A stretch of 64,000 nt of DNA from NCEH01 sp043195135 (GCF_043195135.1 NZ_JBAFWP010000004.1); one strand, 5' to 3'. Shown: positions 9,550 to 18,850, counted from the stretch's first letter. Translations and numbers: made by a program. Notes: generated from the sequence alone by a model not told the origin.

Positions 9550-10524
9550 ATGAGCCTCATCATGAACGCCCAAGACGCCATTGCGAACGTGGCAACGAAG
9601 CCGGAAACGCCCGTCCGCCGCTCGCGGTGGATGGCGCTGAGCGGAAATCGAAACTTCCAGGCCCTCTGGTTCATGCTGCCGGCGGTGGCGTTTCTGATCC
9701 TGTTCCTGGCCTATCCGCTCGCCTATGGCGTGTGGCTGAGCTTCACCGACACGCGCATGGGCAGCCCCGGCGAATTCATCGGCCTCGGCAATTACATCTG
9801 GCTGATCGACGACCCGGTTTTCATCATCGCGGTGATGAACACCCTGATCTTCACGGCCGGCGCGAGCATCTTCAAATTCGCCATCGGCTTCTATCTCGCG
9901 ATCCTGCTGAACAAGCGCCTGCCCTTCAAGGCGCTGATCCGCGCGGTGGTGCTGCTGCCCTGGATCGTGCCGACCGCGCTCTCGGCCATCGCCTTCTGGT
10001 GGATCCTGGACAGCCAGTTCTCGGTGATCTCCTGGTCGCTGAAGTCGCTCGGGCTGATCGACCACAACATCAACTTCCTCGGCGATCGCGACCTTGCGCG
10101 CGCCTCCGTGATCTTCGCCAACGTGTGGCGCGGCATCCCGTTCATCGCCATCACCCTGCTGGCCGGGCTGCAGACCGTGCCGGTCTCGCTCTATGAGGCC
10201 GCCACCATCGACGGCGCGTCGAGCTGGCAGATGTTCCGCCGCATCACCTATCCCATGCTCACGCCCATCATCGCCGTGGTGATGACCTTTTCGGTGCTGT
10301 TCACCTTCACCGAATTCCAGCTGATCTGGGTGCTGACGCGCGGCGGACCGGCCAATGCCACCGACCTGATGGCGACGCTCTCCTACCAGCGCGCGATCCT
10401 CGGCGGGCAGCTCGGCGAGGGATCGGCCATCGCGGTGGCGATGATCCCGTTCCTGCTCGGCGCCATCATGATTTCCTGGTTCGGCCTGCAACGGCAGAAA
10501 TGGCAGCAGGGGAACGACCAATGA
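9550..10524 (+). CDS. ABC transporter permease, MalF/UgpA type
   Basis: A 324-residue inner-membrane protein with about six transmembrane segments and the cytoplasmic EAA loop (EAATIDGASSWQMFRRITYP) that docks to the ATPase. The ATG at 9550 is chosen; one at 9562 is possible. It partners with the next gene, whose start overlaps its stop, so the two permeases are translationally coupled. Confidence 0.88.
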   Translation: MSLIMNAQDAIANVATKPETPVRRSRWMALSGNRNFQALWFMLPAVAFLILFLAYPLAYGVWLSFTDTRMGSPGEFIGLGNYIWLIDDPVFIIAVMNTLIFTAGASIFKFAIGFYLAILLNKRLPFKALIRAVVLLPWIVPTALSAIAFWWILDSQFSVISWSLKSLGLIDHNINFLGDRDLARASVIFANVWRGIPFIAITLLAGLQTVPVSLYEAATIDGASSWQMFRRITYPMLTPIIAVVMTFSVLFTFTEFQLIWVLTRGGPANATDLMATLSYQRAILGGQLGEGSAIAVAMIPFLLGAIMISWFGLQRQKWQQGNDQ

Positions 10525-11453
10525 CCCACTCCACGGAGGCGACCATGACGGATACATCGGCGACCCGGCTCGGGCGCAAGATCAAGTCGGCGCCCGAGGG
10601 CGAGGGCATGGATTATCTGGAGACCCTGCCGAAGCGGGTGGTCTATCTCTATGTCCCGCTCACCATCATCCTGTTCGTGCTGCTGTTCCCCTTCTATTGG
10701 ATGACGCTGACCTCGTTCAAGTCGACGGCGGAACTCACGGATTTCAACACCTTCAACCCGTTCTGGGTGTGGCAGCCGACCTTGCAGCATCTCAAGGACC
10801 TGCTGTTCGGCTCGCATTATCCGCGCTGGCTGCTCAACACCATGATGGTTTCGGTGACGGCGACCGCCCTCTCCCTGGCGGCGAGCGTGCTCGCGGCCTA
10901 TGCCATCACGCGCATCCGCTTTCGTGGCGCGCGGTTCGTCGGGGTGATGATCTTCTTCGCCTATCTCGTGCCGCCCTCGGTGCTGTTCATCCCGCTCGCG
11001 GTCGTGGTCTCGGCCTACGGCCTGTTCGACAGCCCGTTCGCCCTGATCCTGACCTATCCGACCATCCTGATCCCGTTCTCCACCTGGCTGCTGATCGGCT
11101 ATTTCAAGACCATTCCCTACGAGCTGGAAGAGTGCGCGCTGATGGACGGCGCCTCGCGGCTACAGATCCTCATCAAGATCATCCTGCCGCTGGCGGTGCC
11201 GGGGCTGATCTCGGCCGGCATCTTCTGCTTCACCTTGTGCTGGAACGAATTCATCTATGCGCTGGTGTTCATCCAGTCGGAAGCGAACAAGACCGTGCCC
11301 ATCGCCATCGTGACGGTGTTCACCGACGGCGACAATTATCGCTGGGGGGCGCTGATGTCCGGGGCGCTGGTGGGCTCGCTGCCGATCTGCATCCTCTATT
11401 CCTTCTTCGTGAACCACTACGTCTCCTCGCTGGCCGGCGCCGTGAAGGAGTGA
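10521..11453 (+). CDS. ABC transporter permease, MalG/UgpE type
   Basis: A 310-residue permease with multiple transmembrane segments and an EAA-like loop (EECALMDGASRLQILIKIILP). The ATG at 10521 overlaps the previous stop as ATGA. It completes a CUT1 importer consisting of one ATPase, one binding protein and two permeases. It is the last gene of the + strand operon and converges with the - strand operon ending at 11561. Confidence 0.88.
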   Translation: MTHSTEATMTDTSATRLGRKIKSAPEGEGMDYLETLPKRVVYLYVPLTIILFVLLFPFYWMTLTSFKSTAELTDFNTFNPFWVWQPTLQHLKDLLFGSHYPRWLLNTMMVSVTATALSLAASVLAAYAITRIRFRGARFVGVMIFFAYLVPPSVLFIPLAVVVSAYGLFDSPFALILTYPTILIPFSTWLLIGYFKTIPYELEECALMDGASRLQILIKIILPLAVPGLISAGIFCFTLCWNEFIYALVFIQSEANKTVPIAIVTVFTDGDNYRWGALMSGALVGSLPICILYSFFVNHYVSSLAGAVKE

Positions 11454-11494
11454 GCGCGGGCGCGCCACGCATCCGCAGGAAAAGCATCGACAAG

Positions 11495-11524
11495 AAAAAA
11501 GCCGGGGCGCTCGCGCGCTCCGGC
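11495..11524 (-). terminator. Rho-independent terminator of the SDR/NMT1-type ABC operon
   Basis: On the - strand a 10-bp stem (with one G-U pair) built from 11515-11524 and 11501-11510, with a four-base loop, is followed by six U residues (A-run at 11495-11500 on the + strand). It sits 37 bases after the alpha/beta hydrolase stop. The hairpin may also slow + strand transcripts, but there is no T-run on that side. Confidence 0.8.
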
Positions 11525-11560
11525 TTCTGCATTTGAATGGGGGCGTCGGCCCCGCCCCGC

Positions 11561-12454
11561 TCAGGCCGTGCCGGCGGCGAGGAAGTCATCCACCGCATTC
11601 CACAGCAGATGGCGCTTGATGCCGAGCGGGCTCACATGGGCGATGCCCGGCAGGCTGGCGAAGCGCTTGTCGCCGCTCGGAAGCAGGCGGAAGAACGCCA
11701 GCAGGTCCTCGATGGTGGCGATGCCGTCGTGCTCGCCGCGCACGATCAGGGTCGGCGCGGCGATCTTGAGCGGGTCCACCAGGGGCAGGTTGGTGGTCAT
11801 GTCGAGATAGGTGCCGGTGGGCACGCTGTCGCCGAGCGCCATCTGCGCCTGCGCGCACGCCGCAATCACCGCGGGATGGGTGGTGCCCGGCAGGTCGCGG
11901 GTGAAGATGCTCTCGATATAGGCGGCGCTGATCGGCCGGCGATTGCTGGCGCGGAACGAGGCGACGCCCTCCTTGCGCTTGGCGAGCGTGGGCGAGCCCT
12001 CGCCGGTCCACACGAAGGCGTCGAGCACGAGGCGCTGCACCACCTCCGGGGCATTCTGCGCGAACAGCGCCGCCCGCAGCGCCCCGGAGGACATGCCATA
12101 GACATGGGCATGGGGCGAGCCGGTCTCGCGCGCGATCACGGCCTGCGCCGCCGCGAGATCCTGCGCGCCGCTCGCGACGTTGGAATTGCCGAGGGTCATG
12201 GAGGAACGGCCGTAGCCCTCGTGGTCGAGCGTCCACACGTCCCAGCCGCGCCGGGCCAGCCAGTCCATGAAGGAATAATCCGCCTGCCCCGGCACCTGGA
12301 GATCGAACGAGGGGATGCCGCAGGTGGAGGAGCCGTGCACGAGGATGATCGGCGGCCGGCCCTCCGGAGCGGGTTTCGCCAGGCGCTTGCGCCACAGGAA
12401 CAGGGACACCGGGCCCTTCTGGGCCCAGTGTTCCTCGCTTTGGATTTCGGACAT
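11561..12454 (-). CDS. Alpha/beta hydrolase
   Basis: A 297-residue alpha/beta hydrolase with oxyanion motif VHGSST, nucleophile elbow GMSSGA, acid residue in RGEHD and catalytic His in PGIAHVS, so the triad is complete. It has no signal peptide and is probably cytoplasmic. It is the last gene of an operon with a Tau/Ssu-like importer, ten bases after the binding-protein gene. It probably hydrolyses an ester or amide bond in the imported compound or a derivative. Substrate unknown. Confidence 0.8.
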   Translation of the reverse strand: MSEIQSEEHWAQKGPVSLFLWRKRLAKPAPEGRPPIILVHGSSTCGIPSFDLQVPGQADYSFMDWLARRGWDVWTLDHEGYGRSSMTLGNSNVASGAQDLAAAQAVIARETGSPHAHVYGMSSGALRAALFAQNAPEVVQRLVLDAFVWTGEGSPTLAKRKEGVASFRASNRRPISAAYIESIFTRDLPGTTHPAVIAACAQAQMALGDSVPTGTYLDMTTNLPLVDPLKIAAPTLIVRGEHDGIATIEDLLAFFRLLPSGDKRFASLPGIAHVSPLGIKRHLLWNAVDDFLAAGTA

Positions 12455-12464
12455 GGCGATCGCC

Positions 12465-13457
12465 TCAGTTCTTGGGCAGGAACGCGTTCGTGAAGGTGTT
12501 CTCGTAGACGATCGGCGTGGTGCCGGCGGGCTGGAGGAAGTCGAACACCTTCTTCGCCCCCTCCAGGGTCATGCGGCCGTCCGGGCTCCAGATCTGGCGG
12601 ACGATCTCATAGGCCTTGTCGTTGGTGGCGGACGACATGTCGGGGAATTCGGCGGCCATGATGGCCTTGCCGCGCGCCGGATCGAGCAGGATCTTCTGCG
12701 CTTCCACGAACACCGCCACCACCTTGCGCACCGTCTCCGGCCGCTCGCGCAGCATGTCGGGATGGGTGGCGAGCGTCATGAACACCAGGTCGCGGAACTC
12801 GGGGATCTCGCCGTTCATCAGATTGATGAAGATCTTGCCCAGCCCCTCCTGCTCGACCACGGCGCCCGCCGGCTCGAACGGAATGCCGGCATCCACCAGC
12901 TTGCCGCGGAACGCGCCCACATAGGAGGCGGCATCCGTGCCGAGATAGACCAGCTCCACGTCGCCCGGCAGCGCGAGGCCGTAGCGCTTCGCCAGCACGC
13001 CGAGCATCTTCTCGCCCGATCCGCCGGCGGAGGGCGCGCCCACCTTCTTGCCCTTCAGCGCCCGCACCTTCTGCTCGATGGTGGCGTTGGGATAGGCATC
13101 GTAAAAGGCGTTGGTGGCGATGAGATTGTTCAGCGGCCGGGTGGTGACGTTGAACACCGAGACGATGTTCTTGCCCTGCGCCGCCGCGGTCAGCACATGC
13201 TCATAGCTCAGCACGCCGAAATCGGCGCTGCGCCCGAGCACGGCCTGGAACACCAGGGCGCCGCCCTTGATGAAGGTGACGTCCGCCTTGAGCCCGTGCT
13301 TCTCGAACAGGCCCTCGCGCATGGCCACGTAGAGCGGTCCGGCATAATAGCCATGGCCGATATTGGCGATGCGCACGGTTTCCTGCGCGCGCGCCGCCCC
13401 TTGCCAGAGAAAGCTGGCGCACAAGGCCGCCAGCGCCAGTTTCAGGTGCTGTTTCAT
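12465..13457 (-). CDS. ABC transporter substrate-binding protein, NMT1/TauA/SsuA type
   Basis: A 330-residue secreted protein with a Sec signal peptide cleaved near AARAQ-ET and the NMT1-family start (ANIGHGYYAGPLYVAMREGLFEKHGL). Family members bind taurine, alkanesulfonates, thiamine precursors, nitrate or aromatic acids. The ATG at 13457 is preceded by GGGAGG; the longer open frame upstream runs through the permease gene in another frame and is not real. It is the periplasmic part of the importer with the permease and ATPase just upstream. Confidence 0.87.
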   Translation of the reverse strand: MKQHLKLALAALCASFLWQGAARAQETVRIANIGHGYYAGPLYVAMREGLFEKHGLKADVTFIKGGALVFQAVLGRSADFGVLSYEHVLTAAAQGKNIVSVFNVTTRPLNNLIATNAFYDAYPNATIEQKVRALKGKKVGAPSAGGSGEKMLGVLAKRYGLALPGDVELVYLGTDAASYVGAFRGKLVDAGIPFEPAGAVVEQEGLGKIFINLMNGEIPEFRDLVFMTLATHPDMLRERPETVRKVVAVFVEAQKILLDPARGKAIMAAEFPDMSSATNDKAYEIVRQIWSPDGRMTLEGAKKVFDFLQPAGTTPIVYENTFTNAFLPKN

Positions 13458-13537
13458 CTGTTCCTCCCGATATGCCGGCCTCTTTTTTTTGCGAGGCTCG
13501 GCCTTCTTCTTCTCTTGATCCGGCCGGGCGCCCCGGC

Positions 13538-14404
13538 TCAGCGGCTGATGACCTTCCAGCCGTCCATCTTCGCCTGGACCGTGCCGACGATCTCGTTGAA
13601 CACCACGGCGAGGGCGGCGATCGCCACCAGCGCCGCGAACACCCCGGCCGTGTCGAAATCGCTGCCGGCGCGCTGGACGAGATAGCCGAGGCCCCGGTTC
13701 GCCGCGATCATCTCGCCGATGATGGTGCCGATGAGCGCGAACGGCACCGCCGTCTTCAAGCCGACGAAGATCCAGGCGAGCGAGGACGGCAGGATCACCT
13801 TCATCAGGATCTGCCGCTTGGAGGCGCGCATGAGGCGGGCGCCGTCGATCAGGTCCTGGTCCACCTCGCGCACGCCGGCATAAGTGTTCACGAACACCAG
13901 GAACACCACCAGGATCGCGGCCAGCGCCACCTTGGATTCGATGCCGAGGCCGAACCACAGGATGAACAGCGGCGCCAGCGCCACCTTCGGCACCGCGTTG
14001 AACGCCCAGATATAGGGATTGAGCAGGCGGCTCATGAACGGCGACAGGCCGAGCCACACGCCCCCCGCCACGCCCGCCACCGCGCCGATCACGAAGCCGA
14101 GGACGGTCGCGTACACCGTCGCCCAGATGTGGATGAAGATCGAGCCGTTCAGCGTCCAGGTCCAGAGCCGGGAGGCGATGGAAATGGGATTGCTGATGAG
14201 GAAATTGTCCACCAGGCGGCCGGAGACGAGTTGCCACACGATCAGCAGCGCGACCCCGAGCAGGACCTGGAACACCATCATCCGGCTGGTGCCCATGTCG
14301 GCCAGCCGATGGGGGGCGTCGGTGGCGGGCGGCACGTCGCGGCCGGAGCGGGGAGTCTGCATGAGGCTGGTCTCCGGTTCTGCCGTCGCCTTCGCCGGGC
14401 TCAT
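13538..14404 (-). CDS. ABC transporter permease, TauC/SsuC type
   Basis: A 288-residue permease with about six transmembrane segments and a loop resembling the EAA motif (VDGARLMRASKRQILMKVILP). The ATG overlaps the stop of the ATPase gene as ATGA. Downstream is an 80-base gap with a purine-rich stretch before the binding-protein gene. Confidence 0.87.
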   Translation of the reverse strand: MSPAKATAEPETSLMQTPRSGRDVPPATDAPHRLADMGTSRMMVFQVLLGVALLIVWQLVSGRLVDNFLISNPISIASRLWTWTLNGSIFIHIWATVYATVLGFVIGAVAGVAGGVWLGLSPFMSRLLNPYIWAFNAVPKVALAPLFILWFGLGIESKVALAAILVVFLVFVNTYAGVREVDQDLIDGARLMRASKRQILMKVILPSSLAWIFVGLKTAVPFALIGTIIGEMIAANRGLGYLVQRAGSDFDTAGVFAALVAIAALAVVFNEIVGTVQAKMDGWKVISR

Positions 14405-15171
14405 AGGCGCACCTCGTCATATTGCGTGCGCAGGCGGTCCCACAGGGCATTGTGGATGCGGTGGAAGGGTTCCGTGAAGCGCACTTCGTGAACATCGCGC
14501 GGGCGCGGCAGGTCGATGTCCTGCTCCAGCACCACGCTGGCGGGCCGGCGCGTGAACACCACGACCCGGTCGGCGAGCGTGATCGCCTCCACGAGGTCGT
14601 GGGTCACGAACAGGATGGTCTGCTGCTGCTCCTCCCACAGGCGCATGAGCAGCGCATGCATGGCGATGCGCAATTGCGCGTCGAGCGCCGCGAACGGCTC
14701 GTCCAGCAGCAGCGCGTTCGGCTTGTAGATCAGCATGCGCGCGAGGCAGACCCGCTTGCGCATGCCGCCGGACAATTCGTGCGAATATTTCTGCTCGAAG
14801 CCGGAGAGGCCCACGAGGTCGATCAGTTTCGCGGCGGCGGCATAGCGCTCCGCCTGCGGCACTCCGGCGACCTCCAGGGGGAAGGCGACATTGTCCAGCA
14901 CCGTGCGCCAGGGCAGCAGATTGTCCTTCTGCGTCATGTAGCCGACGTTGGTATTGACGTCGGTGACGCGTCTTCCATCGTAGAACACCTGCCCCTCGCT
15001 CGGCGCATAGAGGCCGGCGATCATGTTGAGCAGCGTGGATTTCCCGCAGCCGGAGGGGCCGATCAGCGCAACGATGGATCTTGGCGCGATCGTCAGGTTC
15101 ACATCCTGCACGGCATGAAGCGCACTCTCCTTCTTCTTGAACGTCTTGCTGATGTGCTGAAGCTCGATCAT
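14401..15171 (-). CDS. ABC transporter ATP-binding protein, TauB/SsuB type
   Basis: A 256-residue ATPase with Walker A GPSGCGKST, signature LSGGMRKRVCLARM (Gln of the usual LSGGQ is Met, as is common in this branch) and Walker B ALLLDEPFAALDA. It starts 13 bases after the SDR gene and overlaps the permease start. It energises uptake through the TauC/SsuC-like permease. Confidence 0.9.
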   Translation of the reverse strand: MIELQHISKTFKKKESALHAVQDVNLTIAPRSIVALIGPSGCGKSTLLNMIAGLYAPSEGQVFYDGRRVTDVNTNVGYMTQKDNLLPWRTVLDNVAFPLEVAGVPQAERYAAAAKLIDLVGLSGFEQKYSHELSGGMRKRVCLARMLIYKPNALLLDEPFAALDAQLRIAMHALLMRLWEEQQQTILFVTHDLVEAITLADRVVVFTRRPASVVLEQDIDLPRPRDVHEVRFTEPFHRIHNALWDRLRTQYDEVRL

Positions 15172-15184
15172 GCCTGTTTCCCGT

Positions 15185-15970
15185 TCAGAAGATCATGCGT
15201 TGCTGGCCGCCGTCCACGTCGATATTGGCGCCGGTCACGAAGCCGGCGCGGGCCGAGGCGAGGAAGGCCACGGCGTCGGCCACCTGGTCGGGCGTGCACC
15301 AGCGCCCGAGGGGCGGTGCGGCGCCCCATCCGCTTTCCTGCTGGCCGAGGCCGCGGCCGAGATAAGCTTCGGTGCCGATCCCCCCGCCGGCCGCGCCGGG
15401 GTCCACGGCGCCGACGCACACCGCATTGACCGTAATGCCCCGGGGTCCGAAATGATCGGACACCGACTTTACGAAGGCATGCTGCGCGGCGCCAAGCACG
15501 GCCGCAGCCAGAAAGTCCCGGCCCGGAATCTTCCCCGCCGCATTGATCAGCACGACGATCCGCCCGCCCCCGCCCTGCGGCATATGGGCGGCGCCTTCCT
15601 GGACGAAGGCCCAGAGCGCCACCAGCCCGTCCCGCAGATAGGCCGCAAGGCGCTCCGGCGTCACCGTATCGAGCGTCCCTTCCAGCGGCGCGCACACATC
15701 CGCCACCAGGATGTCCGGTGCGCCGAACGTGACCACGGCGGCGCGCACCATCTGCGGCATGCCCGCGGCCGGATCGCCGTCCGGCATGGGGATCGCCCGC
15801 GCCTCCCCATGGGCCCCGAGCGCCACCAGGGCCGCCCAGAGCGCGCGCGCATCGCGCCCGCCGACGGCGACCCGCGCGCCCTCCTGAAGGAGCCGCGCGG
15901 CCACCGCCGATCCGAACGGGGAACAGCCGTTGGAGACGATGGCGGTTTTCCCGGACAAGCTCAGATCCAT
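15185..15970 (-). CDS. SDR-fold protein lacking the whole catalytic Ser-Tyr-Lys set
   Basis: A 261-residue protein of SDR length and fold with a typical C terminus (GFVTGANIDVDGG). The cofactor motif is degenerate (SNGCSPFG instead of TGxxxGIG), NNAG is replaced by VADVC, the catalytic Ser region reads LINAAG, and at the YxxxK position, aligned on the downstream HAFVKS helix, the residues are Ala and Gly (AVLGA). It is therefore unlikely to be a classical dehydrogenase. It starts nine bases after another SDR in the same operon, so it may be a structural partner in a mixed tetramer. Confidence 0.75.
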   Translation of the reverse strand: MDLSLSGKTAIVSNGCSPFGSAVAARLLQEGARVAVGGRDARALWAALVALGAHGEARAIPMPDGDPAAGMPQMVRAAVVTFGAPDILVADVCAPLEGTLDTVTPERLAAYLRDGLVALWAFVQEGAAHMPQGGGGRIVVLINAAGKIPGRDFLAAAVLGAAQHAFVKSVSDHFGPRGITVNAVCVGAVDPGAAGGGIGTEAYLGRGLGQQESGWGAAPPLGRWCTPDQVADAVAFLASARAGFVTGANIDVDGGQQRMIF

Positions 15971-15979
15971 GGTGCCCGC

Positions 15980-16795
15980 CTATCCGAAGACATGGCGGTG
16001 ATAGCCGCCATCGATCGACACCGAACTGCCGCTGACATGGTCCGCCCGGTCGGAAACCAGGAAGGCCACGAGGTCCGCCACCTCCTCGGCCGTGCCGAGG
16101 CGCCCGAGCACGTTGGCGCGGGTGAAACCGGACGCCGCGCTCGCCCGGTCGAGGCCACGGTCGGCCATTTCCTTGGCGATGACGCCGGCGAGAATATCGG
16201 TCTCGATATATTGCGGGCACACCGTGTTGATGCGGATGTTCTCCCGCGCCAGCGCATCCGCGAGCGCTTTCGACATGGCCTGCGCCGCCGCATTGGCGAT
16301 GCCGGAGGGCAGCCGGTCGGGATGGGGATGCCGCGTCGCCTGGCCGATGATGTTCACGACCCGGCCATCGCCGCGCGCCCGCATGCCGGGCAGCACCGCG
16401 CGGATCATGCCGAGGAAGCCGAACAGCTTGTCGTCGAGCTGGCCCTGGAGCTGCGCGTCGGTCATGTCGTCCACGGTGGCGCGCACGTGGGTGCCCGCAT
16501 TGTTGACGAGGATATCCACCCGCCCGAACCGCTCCAGCGTCGCGTTCACGAGGCGGGCGCGGTCGGCGGACACGGACGTATCCGCCGACACCGCGAGCAC
16601 GGCTCCCCCCGCCCTGCCCGCCTCGCGCCCACCCGACGCGCGCAGCCTTTCGGCCGCCGCATCGAGCCGGGCGGCATCGCGCCCGCAGATCGCCACGCGC
16701 GCCCCCTCCGCGAGCAGGCGCGCGGCGATGGCAAAGCCGATCCCGCGCGATGCTCCGGTGACGATCGCCGTGCGGTCTGTCAGCGCGAGATCCAT
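15980..16795 (-). CDS. SDR-family protein with Ser-x-x-x-Asn in place of Tyr-x-x-x-Lys
   Basis: A 271-residue SDR with intact cofactor motif TGASRGIG and LVNNAG. At the catalytic position the sequence is SGIAN, followed in register by the usual helix (AMSKALADAL), so Tyr and Lys are replaced by Ser and Asn. The catalytic Ser region reads NIIGQ. NAD(P) binding should be retained, but the chemistry must differ from a classical SDR. It lies four bases after the next SDR upstream, which shares the same replacement. Confidence 0.78.
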   Translation of the reverse strand: MDLALTDRTAIVTGASRGIGFAIAARLLAEGARVAICGRDAARLDAAAERLRASGGREAGRAGGAVLAVSADTSVSADRARLVNATLERFGRVDILVNNAGTHVRATVDDMTDAQLQGQLDDKLFGFLGMIRAVLPGMRARGDGRVVNIIGQATRHPHPDRLPSGIANAAAQAMSKALADALARENIRINTVCPQYIETDILAGVIAKEMADRGLDRASAASGFTRANVLGRLGTAEEVADLVAFLVSDRADHVSGSSVSIDGGYHRHVFG

Positions 16796-16799
16796 AAGC

Positions 16800-17594
16800 T
16801 CACCAGAGCCCCTTCAGCCGGCCGCCGTCCGTGTTCAGCGACACGCCGGTGATGTAGCTGGCGCGCTCGGAACACAGGAAGGCGATGGCATTCGCCAGTT
16901 CCTCCGGCCGGCCGAAGCGGCCGAGCGCGTTCTTCTTGGCGGCGAGCTTGCGCGCTTCTTCGGTGGACTGGACGCCGAGGTCCTTCTTCAGGCCCTCCTC
17001 GTTGCGCCGCCACAGGTCGGTCGCGACCCAGCCGGGGCAGATGGCGTTGACCAGCACATTGTCCGGCCCGAATTCGGTGGAGAGCGACTTGGTCATGTTG
17101 AGCAGGGCGCTGTTGGTGATGGCCGAGCCGAACATGTAGGGATCGGGCTCCTTGCCGGCGCCGCCGATGAGGCTGACGATGCGGCCCCACTTCTTCTCCC
17201 GCATGATGGGCGCCACCGCGCGGATCGCCCGCATCCAGCCGAACAGCTTGGTGTTGAGCTGGTTCTGCAGGCCCTCGTCGGTCATTTCCTCGAAGCGGCC
17301 GGAATACATCTCGCCGGCGCAGTTCACGAGAATGTCCACGGTGCCGTAGGCGGCCAGCGTCTCCTTCACCAGGTTCTCGACATCGGCCTGCTGGCGGGAA
17401 TCCGCCTGGGTGGCGCGGATCTCGCCGCCGGTCTGCTGCGCGAGTTCCGCAGCCGTGGCCGCCGCCTGGTCGCCGTGCCGCGAGGAGATCATCACCTTGA
17501 CCCCCGCTTCCAGGAATTCGCGCGCCGCCTCGCGGCCGATGCCACGGCTGCCGCCGCTCACGATGGCCACCCGCCCTTTGATCCCAAGATCCAT
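16800..17594 (-). CDS. SDR-family protein with Ser-x-x-x-Asn in place of Tyr-x-x-x-Lys
   Basis: A 264-residue SDR and first gene of the - strand operon. Cofactor motif SGGSRGIG and LVNCAG are present. The active-site motif is SAITN, followed by the normal LLNMTKSLS helix, so Tyr/Lys are again Ser/Asn, and the Ser region is SLIGG. The ATG at 17594 follows AAAGGA; longer in-frame starts would run into the regulatory region. The shared S-x-I-x-N motif with its neighbour argues for a real subfamily rather than decay. Confidence 0.8.
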   Translation of the reverse strand: MDLGIKGRVAIVSGGSRGIGREAAREFLEAGVKVMISSRHGDQAAATAAELAQQTGGEIRATQADSRQQADVENLVKETLAAYGTVDILVNCAGEMYSGRFEEMTDEGLQNQLNTKLFGWMRAIRAVAPIMREKKWGRIVSLIGGAGKEPDPYMFGSAITNSALLNMTKSLSTEFGPDNVLVNAICPGWVATDLWRRNEEGLKKDLGVQSTEEARKLAAKKNALGRFGRPEELANAIAFLCSERASYITGVSLNTDGGRLKGLW

Positions 17595-17974
17595 GTGTGT
17601 CGTCCTTTGAGGTGAAAATCCAGCGGCCCCATGGCCGCGTCTTTCGGCCGGCACGGCAAGGCGCGCCGGAGGTTCGGGGCGTGCGCCGGCGGCCCCGAAC
17701 CAGCCGGGCCGGAAGCAAGCGCACGAAGGCATTGCACCGCCGCCGGCCAGCTGCGCCCGGACGGGCGCGGCCTGCGGAACGCATGCGGTTCGGGAAAGGC
17801 TCTGCATGCGCGCCGGGCGCATCGGCCGCTCCGCGGGAGACCGGCCGGCGCAGGCGCGCAACGCCTCAGAAGGAGTCTGGAACCATGGGGCACCTCGATT
17901 GCCTGCGCGGGACACGATCCGGCGCGACCCGTCTTTGCGAGGCGGGTCGTCGGGAACATGCCTGCGCGGGACTG

Positions 17975-18004
17975 GCCCGTGAGGGGTTTGCCCGTACGGG
18001 GTTT
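17975..18004. repeat. Two tandem 15-bp units
   Basis: Two near-identical 15-base units, GCCCGTGAGGGGTTT and GCCCGTACGGGGTTT, lie head to tail, followed by a third, more diverged partial unit. Direct repeats between divergent genes may be regulatory or simple slippage. Confidence 0.5.
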
Positions 18005-18100
18005 ACCCTTGCGGGCGGCGGCGTTTCTCTCCGGGGCTGCTGGCCCCACCCGGCTTTATGTTTGATTTCGTTTCAGCCAGGATTGTAGGATAATCTTGTT

Positions 18101-18112
18101 GGATAGATATCC
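18101..18112. promoter_or_regulatory. Candidate GntR operator
   Basis: GGATA-GA-TATCC is a 12-base palindrome 49 bases before the GntR start, in the AT-richer end of the divergent region. A second AGGATA half-site occurs at 18087. It is placed well for autoregulation and control of the divergent SDR operon. Confidence 0.35.
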
Positions 18113-18160
18113 TGTCAAGGCCTCTTGTGATAATCCGGTCGAAGCGGTGAGAGGGTGGCG

Positions 18161-18850
18161 ATGGAGCTGAATGGAGAGGGCCTCGATGCCCGGCACGGCC
18201 AGACCGTGGAACATACGGTCCAGCGGCTGCGCGATGCGATCTTCGCCGGCCGGCTCGTTCCCGGCCAGCGGCTGATCGCCGGCGACCTGACGGCCGAGAT
18301 CGGCATCAGCCGCGGCACGGTGCGCGAGGCGTTCCGCCGCCTGGAGGCCGACGGGCTGCTGGAGATCATTCCCAATCGCGGCGCGGTGGTGCGGCGGCTG
18401 TCGCGCGATCAGGTGCGCGAATTGTTCCAGATCCGGGAAAACCTGGAGAGCCTCGCCGCACGGCTCGCGGCCGAACATATCGGCACCGAGTCCAACCGCA
18501 GCTATTTCACCAGCGTGTGGAACACCGTGCGCCCCACGGGCGAGATGCTGCGCACGCATCTCTTCATGGAGCACAACCGCCTGTTCCACCGCTGCATCGT
18601 CAAGATCAGCGGCAACACCATGCTGTCCGACCTCATCGAAACGCTGCACCTGCCGGTGGTGATGTTCCAGGTGGGCCAGGTGATGCAGCCGGAGAATATG
18701 GAAAGCTCGCACCAGGACCATGTGCGGGTGGCGCAAGCCATTCTCGACGGCGATGGCGACCGCGCCGAACACGAGATGCGCCAGCATCTCAAGCGCTCCG
18801 GCGAATGGGTGCTGCGCCTGCCGAGCTTCGCCTTCAAGGGCGACCGCTGA
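18161..18850 (+). CDS. GntR-family transcriptional regulator, FCD (FadR) type
   Basis: A 229-residue regulator with an N-terminal winged helix (LRDAIFAGRLVPGQRLIAGDLTAEIGISRGTVREAFRRLEADGLL, about residues 22-68) and a C-terminal all-helical FCD ligand domain. FCD regulators sense organic acids and usually repress neighbouring catabolic genes. It is divergent to the operon of three SDRs and an importer, its most likely target. ATG 18161 is preferred to GTG 18155, having GAGAGGG upstream. Confidence 0.87.
   Translation: MELNGEGLDARHGQTVEHTVQRLRDAIFAGRLVPGQRLIAGDLTAEIGISRGTVREAFRRLEADGLLEIIPNRGAVVRRLSRDQVRELFQIRENLESLAARLAAEHIGTESNRSYFTSVWNTVRPTGEMLRTHLFMEHNRLFHRCIVKISGNTMLSDLIETLHLPVVMFQVGQVMQPENMESSHQDHVRVAQAILDGDGDRAEHEMRQHLKRSGEWVLRLPSFAFKGDR

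Larger units (their letters stand above)
17595..18160. promoter_or_regulatory. Divergent regulatory region between SDR operon and GntR gene
   Basis: This 566-base stretch separates the - strand SDR/ABC operon from the + strand GntR gene. Open frames in it are GC-driven and show no domain. Near the GntR end the composition becomes AT-richer and holds a short palindrome. It should carry both divergent promoters. Confidence 0.5.
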
